Of a stretch of DNA of 64,000 bases, positions 25,300-33,145 are shown piece by piece (position 1 is the stretch's first letter; the number at the start of each line of letters is the position of its first letter). The position numbers were made by a program, and so were the translations under genes. The notes under the pieces were generated by a model, which was given only the letters and a program-made list of their open reading frames with translations, did not search any database and was not told the origin of the DNA. Source of the stretch: an uncultured Clostridia bacterium (GTDB lineage Bacteria > Bacillota > Clostridia > Oscillospirales > Acutalibacteraceae). The stretch lies in assembly GCA_946407065.1 (NCBI GenBank), contig CAMJMQ010000003.1:1-64000 (forward strand), written 5' to 3'.

Positions 25300-26215
25300 A
25301 TTCTTTAAAATGATGATGCGGATGCAGAACATCAAGCCGATAGCGCATCCCGAAATGGAACAGAAAATGAAGCGAATGTCGGAAAAATATTCGCACACGA
25401 AGCCGAAGAAGGGCTACTCGCTTGAGTGTCTTACTACGCCAAAAGGCACAAAATACCAACGGCTCAGAATAGACGGCACCAAACCCTCGGGCAAGGTGAT
25501 TTACTATATGCACGGCGGCTGCTATATCAGCGGACTTACCTATAATTACCGTGACTTCTGTGCGCCGTTTTGCGGCCTGATAAACGGAGCGGAGATTGCC
25601 CTTTTGGATTACAAGCTTTCTCCTGAATGCAAGTATCCCACCCAGCTGAGTGAAGCGCTCGATTTATGGGATGAGCTGACCCCGAGAACAAAGCCTGAAA
25701 ACATTATAGTCGGCGGAGATTCTTCGGGCGGTAATCTTGCGCTTGCAATGCTGTTAAAGCTGCGTGATAACAAAAGGGAAATGCCCTGCGGCTGCTTTTT
25801 CCTTTCGCCGTGGACGGATATGACCGCTTCGGGAAAAAGCTATGCTCTGAATTATCAAAGGGATGTTGAAATCGGCGACAAAAAGGGAGTGTTTGATGAA
25901 GCCACACGGCAAAAGCTGCTTGACAGCTACCTTTTTGACTATATCGGTACAACAGACCGCAAAAGCCCGTATGTTTCGCCTGCCTTTGCCGATTACAGCG
26001 GTTTTCCGCCGATGCTGTTCTTCGTTGGCGGGCACGAAATGCTGCTTGACGATACGCTGACGGTTTATAACAAAGCCAAACGTGCAGGTGTGGATGTTAT
26101 GCTTGAAATACAGCCGGGAATGTTCCACAGCTATGTGCTTTATCAAAACTATATGCCTGAGAGCAAAGAGTCCTACAATACATTAAAGCGCTTTATTTTT
26201 AAGCATTTGGGTTAG
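25280..26215 (+). CDS. Alpha/beta hydrolase, HSL-like esterase
   Basis: A cytoplasmic esterase of 311 residues of the hormone-sensitive-lipase type: MHGGCYISG (oxyanion hole HGG), GGDSSGGNLAL (nucleophile Ser), then a late Asp and the His of GMFHSYVL. The start at ATG 25280 has GGAAGG 3-8 bases upstream and overlaps the AraC gene by 20 bases. In this setting it might release a ligand from an imported ester, in the way siderophore esterases do, but that is inference from neighbours only. Confidence 0.8.
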   Translation: MSSVRGKFFKMMMRMQNIKPIAHPEMEQKMKRMSEKYSHTKPKKGYSLECLTTPKGTKYQRLRIDGTKPSGKVIYYMHGGCYISGLTYNYRDFCAPFCGLINGAEIALLDYKLSPECKYPTQLSEALDLWDELTPRTKPENIIVGGDSSGGNLALAMLLKLRDNKREMPCGCFFLSPWTDMTASGKSYALNYQRDVEIGDKKGVFDEATRQKLLDSYLFDYIGTTDRKSPYVSPAFADYSGFPPMLFFVGGHEMLLDDTLTVYNKAKRAGVDVMLEIQPGMFHSYVLYQNYMPESKESYNTLKRFIFKHLG

Positions 26216-26228
26216 CGGAAACTAACCC
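26209..26228. promoter_or_regulatory. Palindromic operator-like site upstream of the ABC exporter pair
   Basis: GGGTTAG, six bases, CTAACCC: a perfect 7-6-7 palindrome overlapping the hydrolase stop. A near match with the same spacing lies at 29840-29857, downstream of a promoter. It could bind a TetR- or MarR-type dimer. Confidence 0.45.
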
Positions 26229-26247
26229 GATACAAGGAGTGATCTGA

Positions 26248-28038
26248 TTGAAAAAAGAGAAAAAACAGTCGAATCTGTCACGGCTGATGTATTACGCGGG
26301 AGGGTATAAAGTCCTGACATATTTGTCATGGGTTTTGAGTTTTATAAGCTCATTGTTAGCCTTACTTCCGCTTGTTTATATCTTCTTTATCATCAAAGAG
26401 GTGATAGAAGTCGCGCCTGATTTTACAAAAGCAACCTCGATTGTCCATAACGGTGTAATGGCGGTTATTTTCGCCGTGCTTGCATTGATAATTTACTTTG
26501 CATCACTGATGTGCTCGCACGTAAGCGCGTTTCGAATCGGCAGTAACATCAAGCGTGATTTGCTGAAGCACATAATCAAGCTGCCGCTTGGATTTTCCGA
26601 GGAAATGGGAAGCGGAAGAATCCGCAAGATTATCAACGATTCCTCAACCGCGGCTGAAACCTACCTTGCGCACAATATGCCCGATATGGCGAGTGCAGCA
26701 GCCACGCCGCTCGGTATGGTCGTAATGATGTTTATAATCGACTGGCGCTTCGGATTAGTTTCAGTTCTGCCTGTGATTCTTGCTTTCCTCTGTATGATGA
26801 AAATGATAGGTCCGCAAATGCAGAAGGATATGAAGGCGTATAATGACGCGTTAGAGGATATGAACAACGAGGCGGTAGAGTATGTGCGCGGAATTCCTGT
26901 TGTCAAAACCTTTGGGCAAACTGTGCACACCTTCTCGCGTTTCAAAGCGTCAATTGAAAATTACGGAAAATTCTGTATTTCCTATACCAAACGCTGCCGT
27001 CAGCCGATGTTATTCTTTATGGTGTTCATCAACAGCGCGTTCGCGTTTTTGATTACTCTTGCTCTTATTCTATCTCAGGGCAGCGCGAACATCGCTGCCG
27101 ATATTATTCTCAACTTCATTTTTTACGTCATCATCACGCCCGTAATCACAACGACAATGCAGCGCGTGATGTTTATGAGCGAGGGCGAAATGACGGTTGC
27201 CGACGCGTTCGAGCGCATTGATTCCATTCTCAATTTAAAACCGTTTGAAAAGAATGAAAACACAGACAAGCCGAGGAACAGCTCTGTTACCTTTGAAAAC
27301 GTGTCGTTCCGATACAGCGGCGCGGATAACCTTGCGATTGATAACGTTTTCTTTACGGCAGGAAGCGGCAAAACTCTCGCGCTTGTCGGTGCTTCGGGCG
27401 GCGGAAAAACAACCGTTGCCGGACTTATCTCGCGCTTTTGGGACGTGACCGAAGGCGCAGTAACAATCGGCGGAGTTAATGTTAAGGATATCGACAAATC
27501 CGAGCTGATGAACACGGTGTCCTACGTTTTTCAGGACAGCAAACTCTTAAAGCGTTCTATTCTTGAAAACGTCCGCTTGGGCAGACCCGGCGCGACTGAG
27601 CAAGAGGTAATAGAAGCGCTTAACAAGGCGCAGTGCGCGGATATTATAGCCAAGCTGCCCGACGGAATCCACACAGTTATCGGCACAAAGGGCGTATACC
27701 TTTCGGGAGGCGAGCAGCAGCGTATAGCGATTGCCAGAGCGATTCTCAAAAACGCTCCTGTTGTTGTGCTCGACGAAGCAACCGCTTTTGCCGACCCCGA
27801 AAACGAATATCTTGTTCAAAAGTCCTTTGCCGAGCTTGCGAAGGATAAAACCGTGATTATGATTGCGCACAGACTGAGCACCATTCAAAACGCCGACAAC
27901 ATCATTGTTCTTGAAAACGGGAAAATCGCCGAGCAGGGCACGCACGGCAATCTCTTAAAACAAAACGGAATTTACAAAAAGATGTGGGATAATTATCAGT
28001 CCTCAATTGCTTGGAAGGTAGGTGAGCACAGTGCTTAA
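26248..28038 (+). CDS. ABC exporter-type subunit A (fused permease and ATPase)
   Basis: A 596-residue half-transporter. The N-terminal six-helix domain runs to about residue 330. The ATPase domain has GASGGGKTT, YLSGGEQQR and VVLDEATAFADPENE. It begins with TTG at 26248, behind CAAGGAGTGATC. The next gene overlaps it by 8 bases and encodes its partner. Such heterodimers beside AraC regulators and ECF systems in gut Firmicutes resemble the IrtAB/YbtPQ layout that imports siderophores despite an exporter fold; that role is a suggestion. Confidence 0.85.
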   Translation: MKKEKKQSNLSRLMYYAGGYKVLTYLSWVLSFISSLLALLPLVYIFFIIKEVIEVAPDFTKATSIVHNGVMAVIFAVLALIIYFASLMCSHVSAFRIGSNIKRDLLKHIIKLPLGFSEEMGSGRIRKIINDSSTAAETYLAHNMPDMASAAATPLGMVVMMFIIDWRFGLVSVLPVILAFLCMMKMIGPQMQKDMKAYNDALEDMNNEAVEYVRGIPVVKTFGQTVHTFSRFKASIENYGKFCISYTKRCRQPMLFFMVFINSAFAFLITLALILSQGSANIAADIILNFIFYVIITPVITTTMQRVMFMSEGEMTVADAFERIDSILNLKPFEKNENTDKPRNSSVTFENVSFRYSGADNLAIDNVFFTAGSGKTLALVGASGGGKTTVAGLISRFWDVTEGAVTIGGVNVKDIDKSELMNTVSYVFQDSKLLKRSILENVRLGRPGATEQEVIEALNKAQCADIIAKLPDGIHTVIGTKGVYLSGGEQQRIAIARAILKNAPVVVLDEATAFADPENEYLVQKSFAELAKDKTVIMIAHRLSTIQNADNIIVLENGKIAEQGTHGNLLKQNGIYKKMWDNYQSSIAWKVGEHSA

Positions 28039-29740
28039 TAAGATTATGAAACGCTACGCAATGTCTCGCGCCGGTGCGAAAGGATTTGTTAACGCCGTAT
28101 GTGCCTGCGTGGTATCGGATATTGTGCTTATGCTGCCTGTCAGCCTTCTCTATTTTTTCACGGGAGATATGCTTGAAAACACAATCGACAACGGAAAAAT
28201 TATCTTTTATATATTCGGAATTGTCATTTCGCTTCTGCTGATTTATGTCACGCAGTTCTGGCAGTACAACGCGACCTATTATTCAACTTATCGGGAAAGC
28301 GCCGTACGCCGCATTACCCTTGCGGAGTCACTCAGAAAGCTACCGTTGTCATTCTTCGGTAAAAAGGATTTGAGCGACCTTACAACAACCATTCTCAACG
28401 ACTGTACTGTTATTGAACACACCTTCTCTCACCAGACGGCGCAGTATTACGGCTCAATTATCTCAACGGTCATCATCGCAGTTTCTCTGTTTGTTTTTGA
28501 TTGGCGGCTGGCACTCGCTTCTGTTTGGGTGCTGCCTGTTTCGCTGCTTGCGGTTCGACTTTCAAAAACGGCTCAGAACCGTTTTAACAAGCGCAAAAAC
28601 GATACACGCGTTCAAATGGAGGACGGCTTGCAGGAGGCAATCGAAGCCCTGCGCGACCTTAAGAGCAATAACGCCGAGCAGGAGTACATTGACGGCTTAG
28701 ACGGAATCATCAAGGATTATGAAAAGAAGTCAATAGCCGCTGAATTAGGCGTTGCGGCGTTTGTAGTACCCGCGCAAATGTTTCTGAAAATCGGTATCGC
28801 CACCACAGCTCTAGTCGGCAGTACTCTTCTTCTGAGCGGACAGCCTACCGTAATGACTTTCTTTATGTTTCTGCTGGTTGTGTCGCGTTTGTACGAGCCG
28901 ATGAGCGGCACGCTGATAAACCTCGGCGCGCTCAACGCCGCTCAGGTAAATATCGACCGCACAAACGCAATGAATAACAGTCAAAAGCAGGAGGGCAAGC
29001 AAGATTTTGCTCCCGAAAATTATGACATTCAATTTGAGCACGTCGGTTTTGAGTACAACGATGACGAGAGCATTCTTGACGAAGTAACCTTTACCGCCAA
29101 GCAGGGCGAGGTCACCGCATTAATCGGACCCTCGGGCGGAGGAAAGACAACTGTGTCACGATTGGCGGCGCGATTTTGGGATGCTACAAAAGGAAAGGTT
29201 ACCTTCGGCGGCGAGGATATTTCCGAAGTCGATCCCGAAGCGCTCTTGAAGTATTATTCCATTGTTTTTCAGGACGTTACACTTTTTAACAACACTATTA
29301 TGGAGAATATCCGAATCGGTAAAAATGGCGCTTCCGATGAGGAAGTAATAAATGCGGCAAAGCTCGCTAACTGTGAAGAGTTTATAAACCGTATGCCCGA
29401 CGGCTACAATACCGTAATCGGCGAAAACGGAGAAAAGCTCAGCGGCGGCGAACGACAGCGCATTTCAATCGCCAGAGCATTCTTAAAGGACGCGCCCGTT
29501 ATTTTGCTCGACGAAGCGACAGCGTCACTCGATGCGGAAAACGAGACTCTGATCCAGCAGTCCATTTCACGTCTTATTAAAAACAAAACCGTTATGATTA
29601 TCGCTCACCGTATGCGCACTGTCGCCGGTGCGGACAAAATAGTTGTAATCAAGGACGGCAGAGCGGACGAACAGGGTGCGCCCGAAGAGCTTGAAAAGCA
29701 GAACGGCATATACGCGAAAATGTTGGCTTTACAAAAGTAA
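28031..29740 (+). CDS. ABC exporter-type subunit B (fused permease and ATPase)
   Basis: A partner half-transporter of 569 residues with six hydrophobic segments, then GPSGGGKTT, KLSGGERQR and ILLDEATASLDAENE. The Walker B is followed by Glu, so this subunit should keep a complete catalytic site. The start is GTG 28031 (GTG 28022 is possible) after GGAAGGTAGGTG. It is co-translated with subunit A. A terminator follows and ends the 21.5-29.7 kb run. Confidence 0.85.
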   Translation: MLNKIMKRYAMSRAGAKGFVNAVCACVVSDIVLMLPVSLLYFFTGDMLENTIDNGKIIFYIFGIVISLLLIYVTQFWQYNATYYSTYRESAVRRITLAESLRKLPLSFFGKKDLSDLTTTILNDCTVIEHTFSHQTAQYYGSIISTVIIAVSLFVFDWRLALASVWVLPVSLLAVRLSKTAQNRFNKRKNDTRVQMEDGLQEAIEALRDLKSNNAEQEYIDGLDGIIKDYEKKSIAAELGVAAFVVPAQMFLKIGIATTALVGSTLLLSGQPTVMTFFMFLLVVSRLYEPMSGTLINLGALNAAQVNIDRTNAMNNSQKQEGKQDFAPENYDIQFEHVGFEYNDDESILDEVTFTAKQGEVTALIGPSGGGKTTVSRLAARFWDATKGKVTFGGEDISEVDPEALLKYYSIVFQDVTLFNNTIMENIRIGKNGASDEEVINAAKLANCEEFINRMPDGYNTVIGENGEKLSGGERQRISIARAFLKDAPVILLDEATASLDAENETLIQQSISRLIKNKTVMIIAHRMRTVAGADKIVVIKDGRADEQGAPEELEKQNGIYAKMLALQK

Positions 29741-29745
29741 AATGA

Positions 29746-29782
29746 AGTGCAGCGAAGCATAATTCGCTGCACTAGTTTTTTT
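29746..29782 (+). terminator. Terminator of the ECF/ABC operon
   Basis: AGTGCAGCGAA pairs with TTCGCTGCACT, followed by AGTTTTTTT. Confidence 0.85.
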
Positions 29783-29801
29783 ATCAAAACATTCAGAGAT
29801 A

Positions 29802-29830
29802 TTGATTTTATTATCAAAATATGTTATACT
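29802..29830 (+). promoter_or_regulatory. Promoter of the membrane-protein gene pair
   Basis: TTGATT (29802-29807), a 17-base spacer, and TATACT (29825-29830). Confidence 0.65.
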
Positions 29831-29839
29831 GATTTTATT

Positions 29840-29857
29840 GGTTAGCGACGGCTAACT
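29840..29857. promoter_or_regulatory. Palindromic operator-like site next to the promoter
   Basis: GTTAGC, four bases, GCTAAC. It lies about 10 bases after the -10 box, where a bound repressor would block transcription. It has the same half-sites and spacing as the palindrome at 26209-26228. Confidence 0.5.
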
Positions 29858-29891
29858 AACGGCGTTAATAAGCTGCTAAAGGAGTTTTGCT

Positions 29892-30548
29892 ATGTTGTTA
29901 ATATTTTCAATTTTGGGATTGTGCGGAGGGCTGCTCTGCTGTGCGGGAGATATCCTGTTTGATCTCAAGGGTGCGGGCAACGAGAAGCTCGGCACATCCA
30001 AGAACATCGACAGTAATTGGATGAAGATGTCGGAGTGGCGCTTTGGCGCGTCCATTCTCTGCGCCTTTTTCGGCGACATAGGAATTGGCTTCGGCTTTTA
30101 TTCTATCGCGTCACAGATCAGCGGCAGTCATCCGACGCTCGCTTTCGTCATGAGCATCCTTGCTTTTATTGGTTGTTTCGGCGACTTTTTTGTTCATTCG
30201 ATGGTTTGTATTCAGGCGGTCATCTACAAGCGAATTATGGGTATGAGTGAAAAGAATTTCGAGATTGCCGATAACGCCCTAGAGGGTTTGTATAAAGCGA
30301 TCACCGTTCCGTTTTTCCTGAGCTATCTCATTTTGATGGCGGCGGATATTTGCCTTATTGTCGCAATCCTCATCGGCGCGCTGGATGTCCCGAAATGGAT
30401 GGCGGCGCTCAACTCCATCGTGTTCCTGATTATCGGCGTAACGCTGCGGAAAATCAATCCCAAAGCCTTTCAGGATTTGCCTGGGATTATCATGCCGAGC
30501 CTCGGACTTGCCATGGTGGGGTTGATCGGGATCGTTGCATTAATCTGA
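29892..30548 (+). CDS. Polytopic membrane protein, DUF6796-like
   Basis: A 218-residue protein with six or seven hydrophobic segments and few charged residues. It opens with ILGLCGGLLCCAGDILFDLK and has a central DFFVHSMVCIQ block. The wording resembles proteins listed as DUF6796 in clostridia, though I hold that loosely. Start ATG with AAAGGAG upstream. It shares a promoter with the next membrane protein and sits under a palindromic operator-like site. Function unknown. Confidence 0.6.
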   Translation: MLLIFSILGLCGGLLCCAGDILFDLKGAGNEKLGTSKNIDSNWMKMSEWRFGASILCAFFGDIGIGFGFYSIASQISGSHPTLAFVMSILAFIGCFGDFFVHSMVCIQAVIYKRIMGMSEKNFEIADNALEGLYKAITVPFFLSYLILMAADICLIVAILIGALDVPKWMAALNSIVFLIIGVTLRKINPKAFQDLPGIIMPSLGLAMVGLIGIVALI

Positions 30549-30599
30549 TAATTTGTGAAAGAGCTTTTTGCCGAAGGTGGTTCCTCTGGAGGGTAACAA

Positions 30600-31082
30600 A
30601 TGATAATTATGATCCAACTGGTTTTGTTCTGTCTGCTGTTCACGCTGTTAGTGCGTCTGTCCGCTATCGGCGGCGGTATCAACGCCTTGTATTTTTACCC
30701 GAAGGCAGTGCAGGAAAGGGCGTTTTCCTTAGGACTTACCGATGAAAAGACCGTAAAAAGGAAACGGATCGTTTTTATGATTCCGTTCCTGTTGATAATG
30801 CTGACAGCCCTTTTGCTGATGATCGGATTGTGGAACGGTGTAAATGACTTTTGGACGGCGTACCTTCAAGCGCTTCTGTTTTTAGAGGTGATGAACTGGT
30901 ACGACGGCATTGTGATTGACAAACTGTGGGTAGGTCACAGCAGGCTGTGGCTCATAGAGGAGTGCGCGGACATCCCCTATGTACAGACATGGAAACAGGT
31001 CTTGAAAAAGAGGGGTATCCTGACGGCGGTTTGGATTGTCCTATCCTTTGCCGTGGCGGGATTGGTCGTTTTGATTTTTTGA
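30600..31082 (+). CDS. Small membrane protein of unknown function
   Basis: A 160-residue protein with an N-terminal hydrophobic segment, two central ones (around 57-100) and one C-terminal (about 137-160). Between them is a soluble stretch rich in Trp (MNWYDGIVIDKLWVGHSRLW). The ribosome site GGAGGG is 6 bases before the ATG. It follows the preceding membrane protein by 51 bases and is probably co-transcribed with it. I do not recognise the family. Confidence 0.6.
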   Translation: MIIMIQLVLFCLLFTLLVRLSAIGGGINALYFYPKAVQERAFSLGLTDEKTVKRKRIVFMIPFLLIMLTALLLMIGLWNGVNDFWTAYLQALLFLEVMNWYDGIVIDKLWVGHSRLWLIEECADIPYVQTWKQVLKKRGILTAVWIVLSFAVAGLVVLIF

Positions 31083-31121
31083 TAAACAGCACAAAAACAA
31101 GGTGGCTATATACTCGATATG

Positions 31122-31305
31122 GTGCTGGTAACATTCGCTATATAGTTCCTCAGCGGCCGCCTCGTCTTAGGAGCGCCCGGTCGGCGGCATCAGTTCGATC
31201 TGCGCTCTCGCTGAAAACAGTCCGCAGGACTGTTTTCGTCTGCGATGTGCGCTGACGCTTACATCTTGACACGCTCGCCTTCAACTCCTGTTACCCGCAC
31301 TTTGC
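31122..31305 (+). repeat. Diverged module bounded by tRNA-Leu 3' ends
   Basis: It starts with TGGTGCTGGTAACA and ends CGCCTTCAACTCCTGTTACC followed by CGCACTTTGCTTGTA, the same borders as the tandem modules at 16588-17118, with a different interior. The interior includes a strong hairpin, AACAGTCC/GGACTGTT (31208-31228). Confidence 0.55.
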
Positions 31306-31317
31306 TTGTAAAGTATA

Positions 31318-31790
31318 AGGGACTGTCGCAAAACGAGAAGTTTTGCGGCAGCCTTAGCTTTCGAGAACAAATAGTATTTATAAGCTGTTTATGCTCAGCA
31401 TAGAATCGCATCAAATCAGAGGGCGTTGAAAAGCGCTCTCTTTTTTACTTTCTATGTTGAAAACTTTTAGTTTTATGCAGCCTCCTGATTGAATAATTCA
31501 ATGCCTAAACGTTTGTAAATCGTTCGGTTATGCAGTTTATTGATGTTGAATGCGAAAGCGAGCAAGAAAAATTGTGTTTCGGTTTTGATTTTTCCTCTGG
31601 TCAAGAACCGTCGGAAATCCCTGTCCTGCTTCAGTACGCCGAAGGCTCCCTCTACTTGTATGGAGCGATTCTGACGAAGAATGTTTCCTTCATCAGCAGT
31701 AATGCGTTCGGTAGCTTCGGCTTTCTGTCGCGCCATTGTTTTGGAGAAAGAAATCTATCTGTTTTCGTACCGTATACAAGTGAAGAAAAC
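31318..31790 (-). mobile_element. Remnant of an IS1182-type insertion sequence
   Basis: The left edge carries a palindromic end, GGGACTGTCGCAAAAC with GTTTTGCGGCAGCC, of the type seen at IS1182-group termini. Inside lies the C-terminal end of a DDE transposase on the minus strand. No second terminus and no transposase N-terminus are present, so the copy is truncated and immobile. Confidence 0.65.
31473..31736 (-). pseudogene. C-terminal fragment of IS1182-family transposase
   Basis: The readable end of the protein is 87 residues: SIQVEGAFGVLKQDRDFRRF (the conserved EGxFGxLKxD block) and FAFNINKLHNR. The catalytic DDE upstream half is missing. The frame has no ribosome site. Confidence 0.75.
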
Positions 31791-31846
31791 TTGACTTATT
31801 CGATTTTCATGGTATTGTGTTGTGCTTGTAAGGAGCGTGAACACAC

Positions 31847-32113
31847 ATGAGCATACTTGAGGAAATATACTACGGAAACATCAGACCGACAGATGAACCG
31901 CAGAGTGATGATGTGAAGAAAGCATTATCCGAAGTTGTGAAAATGGAAGAAGCATTAGGTGAGAGTCTTATTGATAAGGGGCAGAAAGAAAAAATATCGG
32001 AGCTTTCGGAGAGATACAGTAAGCTGATCACGCTGACCGAGCGCGATGGATTTCTGCAAGGCTTCCGTCTCGGGGCAAGGCTGGTGGCTGAACTCATGGC
32101 AGAGAACAACTGA
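31847..32113 (+). CDS. DUF6809-like small protein
   Basis: An 88-residue, mainly helical, acidic protein starting MSILEEIYYGNIRPTDEP and ending GFRLGARLVAELMAENN. The wording matches short proteins listed as DUF6809, which are common in mobile elements of clostridia. AAGGAGCG precedes the ATG. It marks the start of the mobilizable part of the island. Function unknown. Confidence 0.6.
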   Translation: MSILEEIYYGNIRPTDEPQSDDVKKALSEVVKMEEALGESLIDKGQKEKISELSERYSKLITLTERDGFLQGFRLGARLVAELMAENN

Positions 32114-32422
32114 ATAAAACAATGAGCAGCAGATCGGGCGCGTACAGGCGTGTCTGACCCGCTGTTTCTCTTTATAAAACCAAACCGAATCCGTGATCGG
32201 ATATCTTTTTTTCTCTGTACAGAGGATTTCTCGGCATTTCTCAGGCGTCAAAATATGCGTCGTCAATCAAAGAAAAACTGACTTCCACAAAAGCCCTGTA
32301 GTATTCAAAATAAAGAAATCTTATTTTTGTGAATCAAATGAAGAAAAATTCAGCCATATAGAGAGTAGAAGGTTTTTTCGTATCGGCAAATGTCTATGGG
32401 AAGATTCTGAAAGCTCAACGAT

Positions 32423-32790
32423 CAACTTGCACAACCAGCGAACCCAAATATTGTTCAAAACGCTGAATTTTACTCAAATTAAGAAAAAGTGTAGTAAAAT
32501 TGACGTTTTCGACGGCTAGTAAATAGAGGGGTATTTATCAAACAGTAAATGTATACAAACAACAAACCTCTAAATTGTTCAAAACGCTGAATTTTACTCA
32601 AATTTAGAAAAAGTGTGGTAAAATCGACGTTTTCGACGGCTAGTAAATAGAGGGGTATTTTTTCCAATGATAAACTTGCACAAACAATAATCAGTTTTGT
32701 TGTAGATAATGCTGAATTTGATGAATCTACGAAAAGACCGCATAAAACTCACTATTTCCGTGCCTTGTAAATAGAAGTGTTATTATTGGT
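32423..32790 (+). repeat. Three direct repeats of about 124 bp upstream of the replication gene
   Basis: The unit starts CTTGCACAAnCA, continues with AACGCTGAATTTTACTCAAA and GTTTTCGACGGCTAGTAAAT, and ends AGAGGGGTATTT. Copies 1 and 2 are nearly identical over 87 bases (32450-32536 and 32574-32660). The third (32672-32790) is degenerate. The rest of 32114-33145 is non-coding. It includes a leader-like phrase, ACCTTGAAAACTGAACAAC (32959-32977), before the replication gene. The repeats may be iterons of an origin, or regulatory. Confidence 0.65.
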
Positions 32791-33145
32791 CGTCATGTTG
32801 GAAAATATAAAGAAAGCCAACCAACAACTCAAACAAAATCGTTCGTTCTCGGTTATACAAATCGCCGAAGATGGATGCCCTTGAAAGAAATATTCGCCCA
32901 CTCCTCAAAAAAGTGTGGAATAGAGTAGTAGAGGGTGTTTTATAAAACCCTCAAATGCACCTTGAAAACTGAACAACCTACCGTGCTGTACTTCGGTACC
33001 GTCCTGCCATGACGCTTATGCCGAGCGGGGTGAGGGCTGATGACATACGAGCTTTGGTCGAACAGGATCGGGCTTAGGAGCAGTTACGGATAAAGGGTGT
33101 TTTACCTCTGTAAACAGAGGATGATATTTTGAAAGGAGGACTTCT

